50,390 nt of DNA from CAYOOT01 sp964405665 (GTDB lineage: Bacteria; Bdellovibrionota_C; UBA2361; SZUA-149; CAZDWZ01). This document shows positions 16,909 through 24,957 of this stretch, one piece after another. Under the pieces are notes generated by a model. It made no database searches. It was not told the origin of the DNA and saw only the letters and a list, made by a program, of their open reading frames with translations. Made by a program: the position numbers and the translations under genes. The stretch's first letter is position 1, and each line of letters begins with the position of its first letter. The stretch covers positions 1 to 50,390 of the forward strand of contig CAYOOT010000013.1 in assembly GCA_964405665.1 (NCBI GenBank), in the 5' to 3' direction.

Positions 16909-17442
16909 TTAGTTATCTTGACTGAGAGTAAACCAATTTTTTTGATTTAGCGACCTATCCAGTTCTTTTAATTCATCTAGCACAGCAAACATCATTTTCT
17001 CTGCTTTGGAATTTGGGCAATGTAGAAGCAGATCTTCATTAACGTTACAGAATTCCTTATGCATCATATTAACCGAACTTGCTTTCTCATTAATTGAAGA
17101 TATTTTAAAAAATATTTTTGTTTTACAACTTAAAGGCGTATTGCTTAAACGATGTCCTGAACAAATTAAATCTTCTATAAACACCCAGTCTGATTCAAAA
17201 GAATTATTTTCAGGATTATGATTAATGACTTTGATATTATTGTTTTTAAGAATACTAACAATTGCTTCAGTGCTTTGTTCGGCAGAAAGGTTTAAAGTTT
17301 GTTTTACTTGTGTAATGGCGGGAAGCGCTAATGGCTTAAGATCATAGTTAGATACCTCTTCTAGTTGAGGCCGTTCGATGGCTGAGCTGCAACCGATTAA
17401 TAGGAAACTTAATAAATAAAATTTTGAAAATAGTGTTTTCAT
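16909..17442 (-). CDS. Lipoprotein of unknown function
   Basis: 177 aa with a lipoprotein signal peptide: charged start MKTLFSKF, hydrophobic core and lipobox LIGC (Cys18), followed by SSAIERP. The +2 residue is Ser, which in enterobacterial rules would send it to the outer membrane. Two further Cys pairs in the mature part (CSGHRLSNTPLSC and CNVNEDLLLHC) suggest disulphides. No family is recognised. It is convergent with the secreted protein gene that ends at 16851. Confidence 0.78.
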   Translation of the reverse strand: MKTLFSKFYLLSFLLIGCSSAIERPQLEEVSNYDLKPLALPAITQVKQTLNLSAEQSTEAIVSILKNNNIKVINHNPENNSFESDWVFIEDLICSGHRLSNTPLSCKTKIFFKISSINEKASSVNMMHKEFCNVNEDLLLHCPNSKAEKMMFAVLDELKELDRSLNQKNWFTLSQDN

Positions 17443-17691
17443 TTAATCACCAAAGTTTTTTGTTAGCTTAATTCTGTTATGGAGCTTTTGAAGAATTAAG
17501 TAACAAAGAAGAAAAAAGCTTTTAAAAAAACCTAAGATACTATTATTACTATATATTTTTACAAAAAAGACGATCTAAGCCTCTTGAAAGTTTTTTTCTA
17601 AAATATTCTATCCTAAGTATTTACACTTAAAGAAAAAACCCCTATTAAAAGCAATTTAATTTTATTGGCCAATTCTTAGGAGAAACTCTAA

Positions 17692-19014
17692 ATGGCAAAT
17701 ATACTTGCTTCCTTACCGATTGGAGAAAAAGTGGGCATAGCTTTTTCTGGTGGTCTTGATACTTGTGCTGCCGTTACTTGGATTAGGGAAAAAGGTGCTA
17801 TTCCTTATACTTATACAGCGAATCTTGGTCAATATGATGAAAATAATTACGAGGATATTCCCAAAAAAGCCCTCAAACATGGAGCTGAAAAAGCAAGATT
17901 AATTGATTGTCGCTTGCAACTAGTAAATGAAGGTTTTGCCGCACTAATGTGCGGAGCCTTTCATATTTCTACTTCGGGCAAATCTTATTTCAATACTACA
18001 CCTTTAGGGCGAGCTGTTACTGGAACAATGCTTGTGAGGGCAATGAAGGAAGAAGGAGTTGATATCTGGGGTGATGGTTCTACTTATAAGGGAAATGATA
18101 TCGAAAGATTTTATCGTTATGGCCGCTTAGTAAATAGCAATTTACGAGTTTATAAGCCTTGGTTGGATGTTGTTTTTGTCAATGAACTCGGTGGTCGGAA
18201 AGAAATGAGTGATTGGCTAGCTAAAAGAGGTTTTGAATATCGGATGAAGGCTGAAAAGGCTTATTCAACTGATGCTAATATTTGGGGCGCAACTCATGAG
18301 GCTAAGGACCTGGAATTTTTAAATAACGGAGTTAATATTGTTCAACCAATAATGGGTGTTAAATATTGGGATCCTACGGTTGAAATTAAAACTGAAAGAG
18401 TTGTTGTTGGTTTTAAAGAAGGAATGCCTTTTTCTATTAATGGAAAAGAATTTTCTGATCCGGTGCAATTGGTAATCGAAGCCAATGCTATAGGTGGCAG
18501 ACATGGTTTGGGAATGTCTGATCAGATAGAAAATAGAATTATTGAAGCTAAAAGCCGAGGTATTTATGAAGCACCGGCTATGGCATTGTTATTTATTGCT
18601 TATGAACGTTTGATTACAGCAATTCACAACGAAGGTACAATAGATAACTATCGTACTTTGGGAAGAAAATTAGGCAGGCTCTTATATGAAGGTCGTTGGT
18701 TTGATCCTCAGTCTTTGATGCTCAGAGAAACTTTGCAAAAGTGGGTAGCAAAAGCCGTAACCGGTGAAGTAGAAATCGAACTAAGAAGAGGCGATGATTA
18801 CTCGATTATGAATACAACTGGTGAAAATTTTAGTTATCGTCCAGAACGATTAACTATGGAAAAAGGTTCCGGTGAATTTGGTCCGGGAGATCGAATTGGT
18901 CAATTGATGTTAAGAAATCCTGATATTCAAGATTCCCGCGATAAGCTTTTAGCTTATGCTAAAGCTGGAGTGATTCAGCTTGGGGGAATGAAGGATTTTG
19001 GTTTGTTGGAATAA
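17692..19014 (+). CDS. argG: Argininosuccinate synthase
   Basis: 440 aa. It condenses citrulline and aspartate with ATP in arginine biosynthesis. The N-terminal ATP-pyrophosphatase loop is GIAFSGGLDTCAAV, followed by YTYTANLGQYD and the substrate-binding region FNTTPLGRAVTGT and DGSTYKGNDIERFYRYG. Sequence and length place it in the longer, E. coli-like branch of ArgG rather than the 400-aa type. The ribosome site AGGAG lies just upstream of the ATG. No other arginine gene is adjacent. Immediately downstream (14 nt after the stop) is a 44-bp copy of the 3' half of tRNA-Thr. Confidence 0.97.
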   Translation: MANILASLPIGEKVGIAFSGGLDTCAAVTWIREKGAIPYTYTANLGQYDENNYEDIPKKALKHGAEKARLIDCRLQLVNEGFAALMCGAFHISTSGKSYFNTTPLGRAVTGTMLVRAMKEEGVDIWGDGSTYKGNDIERFYRYGRLVNSNLRVYKPWLDVVFVNELGGRKEMSDWLAKRGFEYRMKAEKAYSTDANIWGATHEAKDLEFLNNGVNIVQPIMGVKYWDPTVEIKTERVVVGFKEGMPFSINGKEFSDPVQLVIEANAIGGRHGLGMSDQIENRIIEAKSRGIYEAPAMALLFIAYERLITAIHNEGTIDNYRTLGRKLGRLLYEGRWFDPQSLMLRETLQKWVAKAVTGEVEIELRRGDDYSIMNTTGENFSYRPERLTMEKGSGEFGPGDRIGQLMLRNPDIQDSRDKLLAYAKAGVIQLGGMKDFGLLE

Positions 19015-19027
19015 GATATTCTTGGAC

Positions 19028-19071
19028 TTGTAATCAGTAGGTTGCGGGTTCAAGTCCCATCGCCAGCTTCT
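19028..19071 (+). pseudogene. 3' fragment of tRNA-Thr, attachment-site-like
   Basis: 44 nt identical to the window's terminal 44 nt (50347-50390), i.e. from the anticodon loop to 3 nt past the discriminator base of tRNA-Thr(UGU). No 5' half (GCTGGCG, D-arm) is present upstream, so it cannot be a functional tRNA. A 3'-half tRNA copy is the usual footprint of integration by a tyrosine recombinase, but no integrase is seen nearby. Confidence 0.85.
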
Positions 19072-19124
19072 TTAATTTCCGTATACTTATCTGTAAAAGT
19101 TATCTGTAAAAGTGGATTTATTCT

Positions 19125-19772
19125 ATGACAACAATATTTGTTATCTTGTTTGGACTAATAATGTTGGCGGTAATTTATCCTTTAGGTAATCAATCTCGGG
19201 GACGGAGCATCAATTTATCGGAAATAGCAAACACATATGGCTTTACATTTTCTCTGGTACCGACAGAAAAAGAAATGGAAAATTTGCCAAAACGAAAAAT
19301 GTGTTTCAGAATTATCGGAAATATGATGACCTTTCAAAATTCAAGGAATATTCGCATCAGGATTTACGATAATTATTTTCATAACTGGTTCTCCTCTAAA
19401 GCTCCGCAAAAATCTACTCACGTCTTTTTGGATTCACGAAATTTAGAAGTTGGTTTTTTTTCTTTAAAGCCGCGAAACTTTATAGTAAAATTTATATCGT
19501 TAATCCTAGGTAGTAATCAAGATTTTGTAATAATTACTGGAATAAAAGAATTTGATGAAAAATGGATTCTTACTGGAACTCCTTGGGTCGAAGGATTTTT
19601 CACAAAAGAAATAATTGAAGCTCTTTTAAAGTTTCCAGGTATTTTCCTTGAAGGAGAGGGGCAGTCTATTTATTTTTATTATTCCGGATCTCCTCTAGGA
19701 CCAAATATTCAAGATGTTGCTAAATTAGCGGAGCTGGCACTAGAACTTGCAGAGAAAATACCCCTCTATTAA
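19125..19772 (+). CDS. Membrane-anchored protein of unknown function
   Basis: 215 aa. A single hydrophobic N-terminal segment (about residues 3-20) with no cleavage site suggests a membrane anchor. The rest is soluble mixed alpha/beta with several aromatic-rich stretches (YDNYFHNWF, IYFYYSG). No family or motif is recognised. It lies right after the tRNA-Thr fragment and before a REP-like pair, so it may be accessory or part of a decayed insertion, although no mobility gene is adjacent. The start ATG gives the shortest leader to the hydrophobic segment; no clear ribosome site is seen. Confidence 0.6.
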   Translation: MTTIFVILFGLIMLAVIYPLGNQSRGRSINLSEIANTYGFTFSLVPTEKEMENLPKRKMCFRIIGNMMTFQNSRNIRIRIYDNYFHNWFSSKAPQKSTHVFLDSRNLEVGFFSLKPRNFIVKFISLILGSNQDFVIITGIKEFDEKWILTGTPWVEGFFTKEIIEALLKFPGIFLEGEGQSIYFYYSGSPLGPNIQDVAKLAELALELAEKIPLY

Positions 19773-19823
19773 TGATGCTGAAGAAAATAATTTTTATTGG
19801 GAGTAAAATTCCTGTTGGAATAA

Positions 19824-19953
19824 TATATCCTCTAGGCCCTTGGAGACAGTAAAAATAACTTACCAATTTTTCAGACATTTGTTTTCGCCATATCTTTAAA
19901 AGTGTTTCATGCAAATATTGGTTTTTTTGCGTATCCAGTTGCCCTGAGGATAT
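19824..19953. mobile_element. REP-like inverted pair (REPIN/MITE-like), about 130 bp
   Basis: The right arm GTATCCAGTTGCCCTGAGG (start 19931) matches the repeat family closely. The left arm at 19824-19845 (ATATCCTCTAGGCCCTTGGA) is a diverged copy in inverse orientation. The 85-nt middle is non-coding. A TTTTTTGC stretch precedes the right arm, as it does in the second pair at 26605-26746. Confidence 0.5.
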
Positions 19954-19984
19954 TTCTTGGGAGCAGCATTTGCTACAGAGTTAA

Positions 19985-21025
19985 TTAATCATGGTTAATG
20001 AAATGCATCATTTCATTTAATATTTGTTGATGTGTTTTTTGTTCTGTGGATTTACCGGGAAAAATAGAATGATAAAGATTAAGAGTCGCTTCTGATGGTT
20101 CCCCGTCTATAAAATGATCAACTCTTCCATATTTTGCTATTCGATAATTACCAGTTTGGAAACCTTCAATTAAGCTTGCAACTTGGTCACCTAAAGAGAA
20201 ATGCCATACTTCTGCGCCAATATTATAAAAACCTCCATAACTCATGGCTTCTTGTAAAATATTTCTGTTGCTGACAATAATTTCACAATTATTTCTTTCT
20301 TGAAGCAACATTGGATTGGTTAAGGCATCATCTAGGTTGTTAATGTGATGCTCTAAAATTTCAAATCTTCTATGATAATGATAAGTTGTTGCTTCTGGCG
20401 GCTGGCCGTCAAAATCCACACCCATCGTCAGTTCTTCCCAGGTATCTCCTTTGCGCCGAATAATATTTACATCAATTGCTGCACCTGTGCAGTGTGGAGG
20501 AGGAGGTAAACTTTTTTCGGTATGAGGTGGTGCCCACATATTATATACAAAATCTCTTAAATAAGTTTTCTGAGCAAAATTTAATTTATCTACCTTTAGA
20601 TTTAAATTCTTACATTCCTCAAGGAAGGAATAAACAATCATATATTGCTGAACCGACACAGGGCGAAAGCCATCATAGACGAGAATATCCAATTCCGGAT
20701 CAATTTCCATTAACCTTCTACGGGCCTTGATTAAGGCGTTAACTACAGATTCTCTTACGAAAAAAGGTGAGAATTCTCCATAAGGTGATCCAACTTTAAA
20801 GTATGGGTGATTTTGTTTACGAATGAAAAATTTTGGAATTTCAACTAACGACTCATTACAATCTTCAATTAAGATATTACTTCTTAAGCTCAGAATTCCT
20901 TGAGTGCCTAATCTTTCAATTCCCCGAAGAAGTGCTTCTTTTTGCGTTAGAACGCTACCGTATTGTTGAGCTATACTTGCTTCGAGTCGTTCCATTTCAA
21001 CAATATTTTTCAATATATTATTCAT
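19985..21025 (-). CDS. D-Ala-D-Ala dipeptidase, VanX/DdpX family (M15D)
   Basis: 346 aa. The zinc dipeptidase core is complete: DGFRP (Arg121), PPHCTGAAIDV with ligands His178 and Asp185, MGVDFD (201-206), and EVWHF (272-276) with catalytic Glu272 and ligand His275. These match the VanX active-site set. The protein is longer than VanX (about 200 aa) because of an N-terminal extension of roughly 90 residues and insertions around 210-260. VanX cuts free D-Ala-D-Ala, in glycopeptide resistance or in peptidoglycan recycling. No vanH/vanA-type genes are adjacent, and ddl and murF lie 3-6 kb away, so salvage or turnover of the dipeptide is more likely than resistance. No signal peptide, so cytoplasmic. 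Confidence 0.88.
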   Translation of the reverse strand: MNNILKNIVEMERLEASIAQQYGSVLTQKEALLRGIERLGTQGILSLRSNILIEDCNESLVEIPKFFIRKQNHPYFKVGSPYGEFSPFFVRESVVNALIKARRRLMEIDPELDILVYDGFRPVSVQQYMIVYSFLEECKNLNLKVDKLNFAQKTYLRDFVYNMWAPPHTEKSLPPPPHCTGAAIDVNIIRRKGDTWEELTMGVDFDGQPPEATTYHYHRRFEILEHHINNLDDALTNPMLLQERNNCEIIVSNRNILQEAMSYGGFYNIGAEVWHFSLGDQVASLIEGFQTGNYRIAKYGRVDHFIDGEPSEATLNLYHSIFPGKSTEQKTHQQILNEMMHFINHD

Positions 21026-21132
21026 TTTTTACTTTCTGATAATATACACTATTCTTCAGCTTATTTATAGTGGTATTGTAAAATGAATATATTTAGAATA
21101 GTCAATATTTATAGATAGTTGTCAAATACATT

Positions 21133-22065
21133 ATGAAGTATCATTTTTTTTCTTTTCTGAAAAAACTCTGTAATTCAAAAAAAGAGAGAGTAAATTACCT
21201 GGAAACTCTAAATGGCAAAGTTCTAATTAAGATATTTGCTAATAAAAAAACCTCTCCACAAACCCCGATTATTATTATTCATGGTGGGCCAGGATTGCCA
21301 CATAATTATCTTTTAAATCTAGAAGCACTTTCTGAAAATAGAGCAGTAATTTTCTATGATCAATTGGGTTGCGGCTTGTCACCTTGTATCTCTGATAACT
21401 CATTTTGGCAGATTAAGAGATTTGTAAAAGAGCTTTTATCTATTGTAACTTTTTTGGGATATAAAAAAGTAAATTTATTGGGGCATTCGTGGGGAGCTTG
21501 TGTAGCAGCAGAATTTTATTTTGTTTATCCAGCTTTAGTTAAAAGTTTAATTTTTGCAAGCCCCTATTTAAGTGCGCCTCTTTGGATGAAGGATGCTCAG
21601 GAACTGATTGAAGAATTGCCCATGGAATATAAAATTATTTTAGAGCAAAGCAATAAAAAGCAAGATTACTATTCCCTAGAATATCAAAATGCCCAGCAGG
21701 AATATTATAAAAGATATCTTTACCGCTTAGATCCGCTACCAGAAGTTTTTTCTTCATCAAGAGCAACTTTTGGTTTGGATTGTTATCATTATATGTGGGG
21801 AACAAATGAATTTACAATTGAAGGAAGCTTAAAGGATTATGATGCTAGTGCTAAGTTGTCAGAAATAAAAGTTCCTACTCTATATACTTGCGGTCGTTAC
21901 GATGAAGCTAGGCCCGAGACGGTTTTACATTTCTCAAAATTAACCCCTAAGGGGGAATTTAAAGTCTTTGAAGATAGCGCCCATTTCCCTCATCTTAATG
22001 AAAAAGATAAATATCTAGAAACCATTGAAAGTTTTCTTATTCGCAACGCAAATCCAAAGGATTAA
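21133..22065 (+). CDS. Proline iminopeptidase-like alpha/beta hydrolase (S33)
   Basis: 310 aa alpha/beta-hydrolase. The oxyanion segment HGGPGLPHNY, the FYDQLGCGLS motif and the nucleophile elbow GHSWGA are those of the proline-specific peptidase family (TIGR01250 type). The acid is probably in CGRYDEARPE and the catalytic His in SAHFPHL near the C-terminus. Members release N-terminal proline or hydrolyse related amides. A hydrophobic N-terminus is lacking, so it should be cytoplasmic. The 3' end overlaps the end of the convergent GH114-like gene by 29 nt. No ribosome site is evident upstream of the ATG. Confidence 0.85.
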   Translation: MKYHFFSFLKKLCNSKKERVNYLETLNGKVLIKIFANKKTSPQTPIIIIHGGPGLPHNYLLNLEALSENRAVIFYDQLGCGLSPCISDNSFWQIKRFVKELLSIVTFLGYKKVNLLGHSWGACVAAEFYFVYPALVKSLIFASPYLSAPLWMKDAQELIEELPMEYKIILEQSNKKQDYYSLEYQNAQQEYYKRYLYRLDPLPEVFSSSRATFGLDCYHYMWGTNEFTIEGSLKDYDASAKLSEIKVPTLYTCGRYDEARPETVLHFSKLTPKGEFKVFEDSAHFPHLNEKDKYLETIESFLIRNANPKD

Positions 22066-22894
22066 TTTTATCTAGTTCTATGGTGCTGGAGTAAGGGATG
22101 GCTTCTACTGAACAGGCATAATTTTTAGATATTGTAGTAGCTTCATTTTCTGGCTTTTTGACATAATCCATTGCTAAGGTTAGCAGACCAAGATTATGGA
22201 GCTTTTGTAAGGTTTCAAGGGCGGCATTCCGATCCTCTTCGGAAGTGAAACGATATTTATTGCTGTCGAAATCAAATGTTGAGGTAACATCCTCGCGGTT
22301 CCAGCCATCAATATAACTTGTAATTGACTCCACCAGCGAATCTCCATTTTGAGCAAAGAGCAAACCTCCCGCTCCACGAACGGTATTGCTGATCTCTTGA
22401 ATCAATTGTAGCATTCCCGTTTCTAAATTAGGACGTTCCGCTGCGGTATCAAAGTTATCCAAAAATAAACCATCGAATTTCTTTTTTAAAATACCGGGCA
22501 TAATTTTTTGCGTGATTGTTTGGCGATATCCGCTTTGATTGACATCGGCAATCCACTCTCCCCAATCTGCCCAGTAAGCTAAACGATATTTTTTCAGAGA
22601 CTTATACCAAGAGCGGTATGGTTCGATTGTCCCAATGGAAAGATAACCTAAAACAATTACCCCACGCTGCCGAAGAGTTTTAATGGACTTTGCTGAAGCC
22701 TCTTCAGCATCAATAACCACGAGATCGTAATTTGAAAGTGAATTTAATACTTTCTTATTATTGCAATCCACACCTAAGGCAAAGGCAAAAGAACGAACCG
22801 AGGTTAAGCGTTGATCTAGGGCAAAAGCTGAACAAAGATTAAGTGAAAAACAGTATCCAAAAATTATGTTGAATAAAATAAAATTCCTTTTCAT
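22037..22894 (-). CDS. Secreted GH114-like (TM1410 fold) glycosidase-related protein
   Basis: 285 aa with a signal peptide (MKRNFILFNIIFGYCFSLN... to SAFALDQ). The rest follows the GH114/TM1410-like pattern of an alpha/beta barrel: VVIDAEEAS, VLGYLSIGTIEPYR, FDGLFLDNFDTA and LLFAQNGDSLV. In this family the conserved Asp and Glu residues at strand ends form a putative active site for endo-alpha-1,4-polygalactosaminidase, though most members are untested. The combination of a GYLSIGTIE strand and an FLDN strand makes the family call good. It is exported, and may act on an extracellular polysaccharide. It overlaps convergently with the hydrolase gene by 29 nt. Confidence 0.78.
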   Translation of the reverse strand: MKRNFILFNIIFGYCFSLNLCSAFALDQRLTSVRSFAFALGVDCNNKKVLNSLSNYDLVVIDAEEASAKSIKTLRQRGVIVLGYLSIGTIEPYRSWYKSLKKYRLAYWADWGEWIADVNQSGYRQTITQKIMPGILKKKFDGLFLDNFDTAAERPNLETGMLQLIQEISNTVRGAGGLLFAQNGDSLVESITSYIDGWNREDVTSTFDFDSNKYRFTSEEDRNAALETLQKLHNLGLLTLAMDYVKKPENEATTISKNYACSVEAIPYSSTIELDKINPLDLRCE

Positions 22895-22984
22895 TGGTTT
22901 AGATATCGAATCTATTTGTTAGAATCTTTCTAATTGGAAAAGGGTCTGTGTTCAAAAGCACATTTTAAGGATAAATATCTTTAA

Positions 22985-23635
22985 TTAATGCTTGTTTTTA
23001 TGCTTACCATGGGATTTGCCTGGGTGTTCTTTGTGAACGATATACATTGCCCGTCCTGGTTTATCTATTTTAACGGTTTCGTAAATATGAGGAAAATGAT
23101 TTCCTTTTCCTCTAAGTTCAACAATCGATACAGGGCTAACATGTCGTGAGTTACTAATAAATCTTAAATTAACAAGATTAACAATATCATCATCATCCAT
23201 TACTATATTATGCCACTCATTTCTTGGTCGGTTCCGATAATAACCATAAGCCTTTCCATATGGTGGACTGGAAATTTCAGAAGTATATGGAAAATAAAAA
23301 TCTGCAGGACTTATATGATAGCGATTAGAGATAGTCATCCAAGATAGACCGGATTTTCTTAAGTTTACAATAGTCAGTGGTTTGACTCTTGCTTTTTTTG
23401 CGATGAATAATGCTACAGGAATTTCTTCCTCGATAATTCCATATTGCGGAAGCACAACTACTTCTCTTGTGGGATAGCCATAATAAGAAGCCGCTGAAGT
23501 AGCAAAAAAATTAACTCCTTGATTATTAACCGTTAATCCTACCGTATCTTGTGCCCCCACATTGTACTGAGGAGTGAAAAAGATAATTGTTATGAAGCAA
23601 AATATAAATTTAAAATTAGTCCAGAATTGTTTCAT
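22985..23635 (-). CDS. Secreted protein with internal duplication, unknown function
   Basis: 216 aa with a signal peptide ending near VGAQDT. The mature part has two similar halves: residues around 78-105 (ARVKPLTIVNLRKSGLSW) and around 160-185 (SRHVSPVSIVELRGKGNHF). Between them are aromatic, Pro/Gly-rich segments (PPYGKAYGYYRNRP). The C-terminus is rich in His and Lys (HPGKSHGKHKNKH). I have the impression that similar YGKAYG-containing secreted proteins occur in other proteobacteria, but no function is known to me. It stands alone between the GH114-like gene and ddl. Confidence 0.7.
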   Translation of the reverse strand: MKQFWTNFKFIFCFITIIFFTPQYNVGAQDTVGLTVNNQGVNFFATSAASYYGYPTREVVVLPQYGIIEEEIPVALFIAKKARVKPLTIVNLRKSGLSWMTISNRYHISPADFYFPYTSEISSPPYGKAYGYYRNRPRNEWHNIVMDDDDIVNLVNLRFISNSRHVSPVSIVELRGKGNHFPHIYETVKIDKPGRAMYIVHKEHPGKSHGKHKNKH

Positions 23636-23728
23636 AAGATCTCCTGTCTATGAAGGATGGATTTTAAACTAATATAATCTTTTATAAAAAAATGGATCTC
23701 TGATCGTAAACAGGTAGCGCGTTTGAGC

Positions 23729-24937
23729 TTATTTAAAAAGTGCTTTAAAACCCATATCTTTTACCAAAGCCTGCTTTAATTCTTTGGTTTTTAGAGCAGC
23801 AATTACCATATCATCTAAAAGCTTTGGATAAAGCACTTTTGGAGAACATGCTTGCCAGAGATAGTGGGCAAGTGAGCCGGGGAGGGGATTTAGTTCGTTA
23901 AAATAAAAATTTCCGGAAGAAGTATCAATCATGAAATCAAATCTTACAACCCCAGAGCAACCAAGAAGATCATATGCTTTGAGAGCATGTTTAATTACGC
24001 CACTTTTATATTCAACTTGTAAATCTTCTGGATCAATAACTCTACTGAGACTAGCCATGCCTTGCGCTCTTGGCGCTTCGGGGCCTTTTGCTTTTTTACT
24101 GCCGCCACGTAGATATTTATCTTCATAGGATAGAGCATCACCGCTAGCCACAGGAATTTCCGTAACCGAAGCGACTGCACCTTCACTTGTATTTCGAATA
24201 GAAACGTTGACTTCCATTCTAGTGCTGACAAAAGGCTCGACTATTGCTTCAGTATCATATTGGAATACTTTTGCTAAGGCAGCATCAAGTTCAGCTTGGT
24301 TAGCAGCTTTCCCGATACCAATGCTGGAACCTAAATTAACGGGTTTTACAAAATAAGGAAAAGTTCCTAATTGTTTTGAATTAATTACAGCATCTCTTGC
24401 TTTGCTAAAATTTCTTTGAGCAGATTCTTTAGTGATCACTACGGAGGGCAAAACAGGAATCCCTTGGGAGCTTAAAACTGCCTTGCAATGAAATTTATTC
24501 ATCGCAATTGCGGAGGCAGTTACATCACAGCCTGTATAAGTAAAATCGGCCATTTCAAAAAGTCCTTGAATACAACCGTCTTCTCCAAATTGCCCGTGGA
24601 AGGCGGGGAAGAAAACATCAACTTCAATGGTTTCTTCTTTGGAACTAAAAACTCCTAAAACATTTTTTTTCTTGATAACGGTTAGGCCTTTTGTGCCCGG
24701 AAGGGGCAATAATGTTACTTGCGTCACTTTTGACAAGCAATCTGGAAGACCCTTGTAAAAATTTTTATCGACTAATTCCTTTCCTGTAAACCATCTTCCT
24801 TTGATGTCGATATAAACGGGAATTATTTCATATTTTGTTTTGTCGAAAGCGGTAATTATTTCGTTGGCAGTAATAATTGAGATTTCATGTTCATTGGAAC
24901 GACCACCGAATACGACAGCAACTTTTATTTTTGACAT
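23729..24937 (-). CDS. ddl: D-alanine--D-alanine ligase
   Basis: 402 aa ATP-grasp ligase that makes D-Ala-D-Ala for peptidoglycan. The N-terminal VAVVFGGRSNEHEIS motif, AFHGQFGEDGCIQG, FVKPVNLGSSIGI and RFDFMID...FNELNPLPGS are the standard Ddl landmarks, ending with the substrate-binding and Mg sites in place. It is about 30-90 aa longer than the common Ddl, with extra residues around 65-95 and 270-300 as in the larger DdlA/VanA-like branch. It lies 20 nt downstream of murF in the same orientation, so product and next step are co-expressed: MurF adds the dipeptide that Ddl makes. Confidence 0.96.
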   Translation of the reverse strand: MSKIKVAVVFGGRSNEHEISIITANEIITAFDKTKYEIIPVYIDIKGRWFTGKELVDKNFYKGLPDCLSKVTQVTLLPLPGTKGLTVIKKKNVLGVFSSKEETIEVDVFFPAFHGQFGEDGCIQGLFEMADFTYTGCDVTASAIAMNKFHCKAVLSSQGIPVLPSVVITKESAQRNFSKARDAVINSKQLGTFPYFVKPVNLGSSIGIGKAANQAELDAALAKVFQYDTEAIVEPFVSTRMEVNVSIRNTSEGAVASVTEIPVASGDALSYEDKYLRGGSKKAKGPEAPRAQGMASLSRVIDPEDLQVEYKSGVIKHALKAYDLLGCSGVVRFDFMIDTSSGNFYFNELNPLPGSLAHYLWQACSPKVLYPKLLDDMVIAALKTKELKQALVKDMGFKALFK

Positions 24938-24957
24938 AGGGACCTTATAGAAAAAAC

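Noticed and set aside
19720..19914. Minus-strand 64-aa ORF
   Set aside because: Overlaps the end of the 19125 gene and the repeat pair; no family.
20476..20730. Plus-strand ORF antisense to the VanX-like gene
   Set aside because: Opposite the conserved zinc-site coding region; shadow only.
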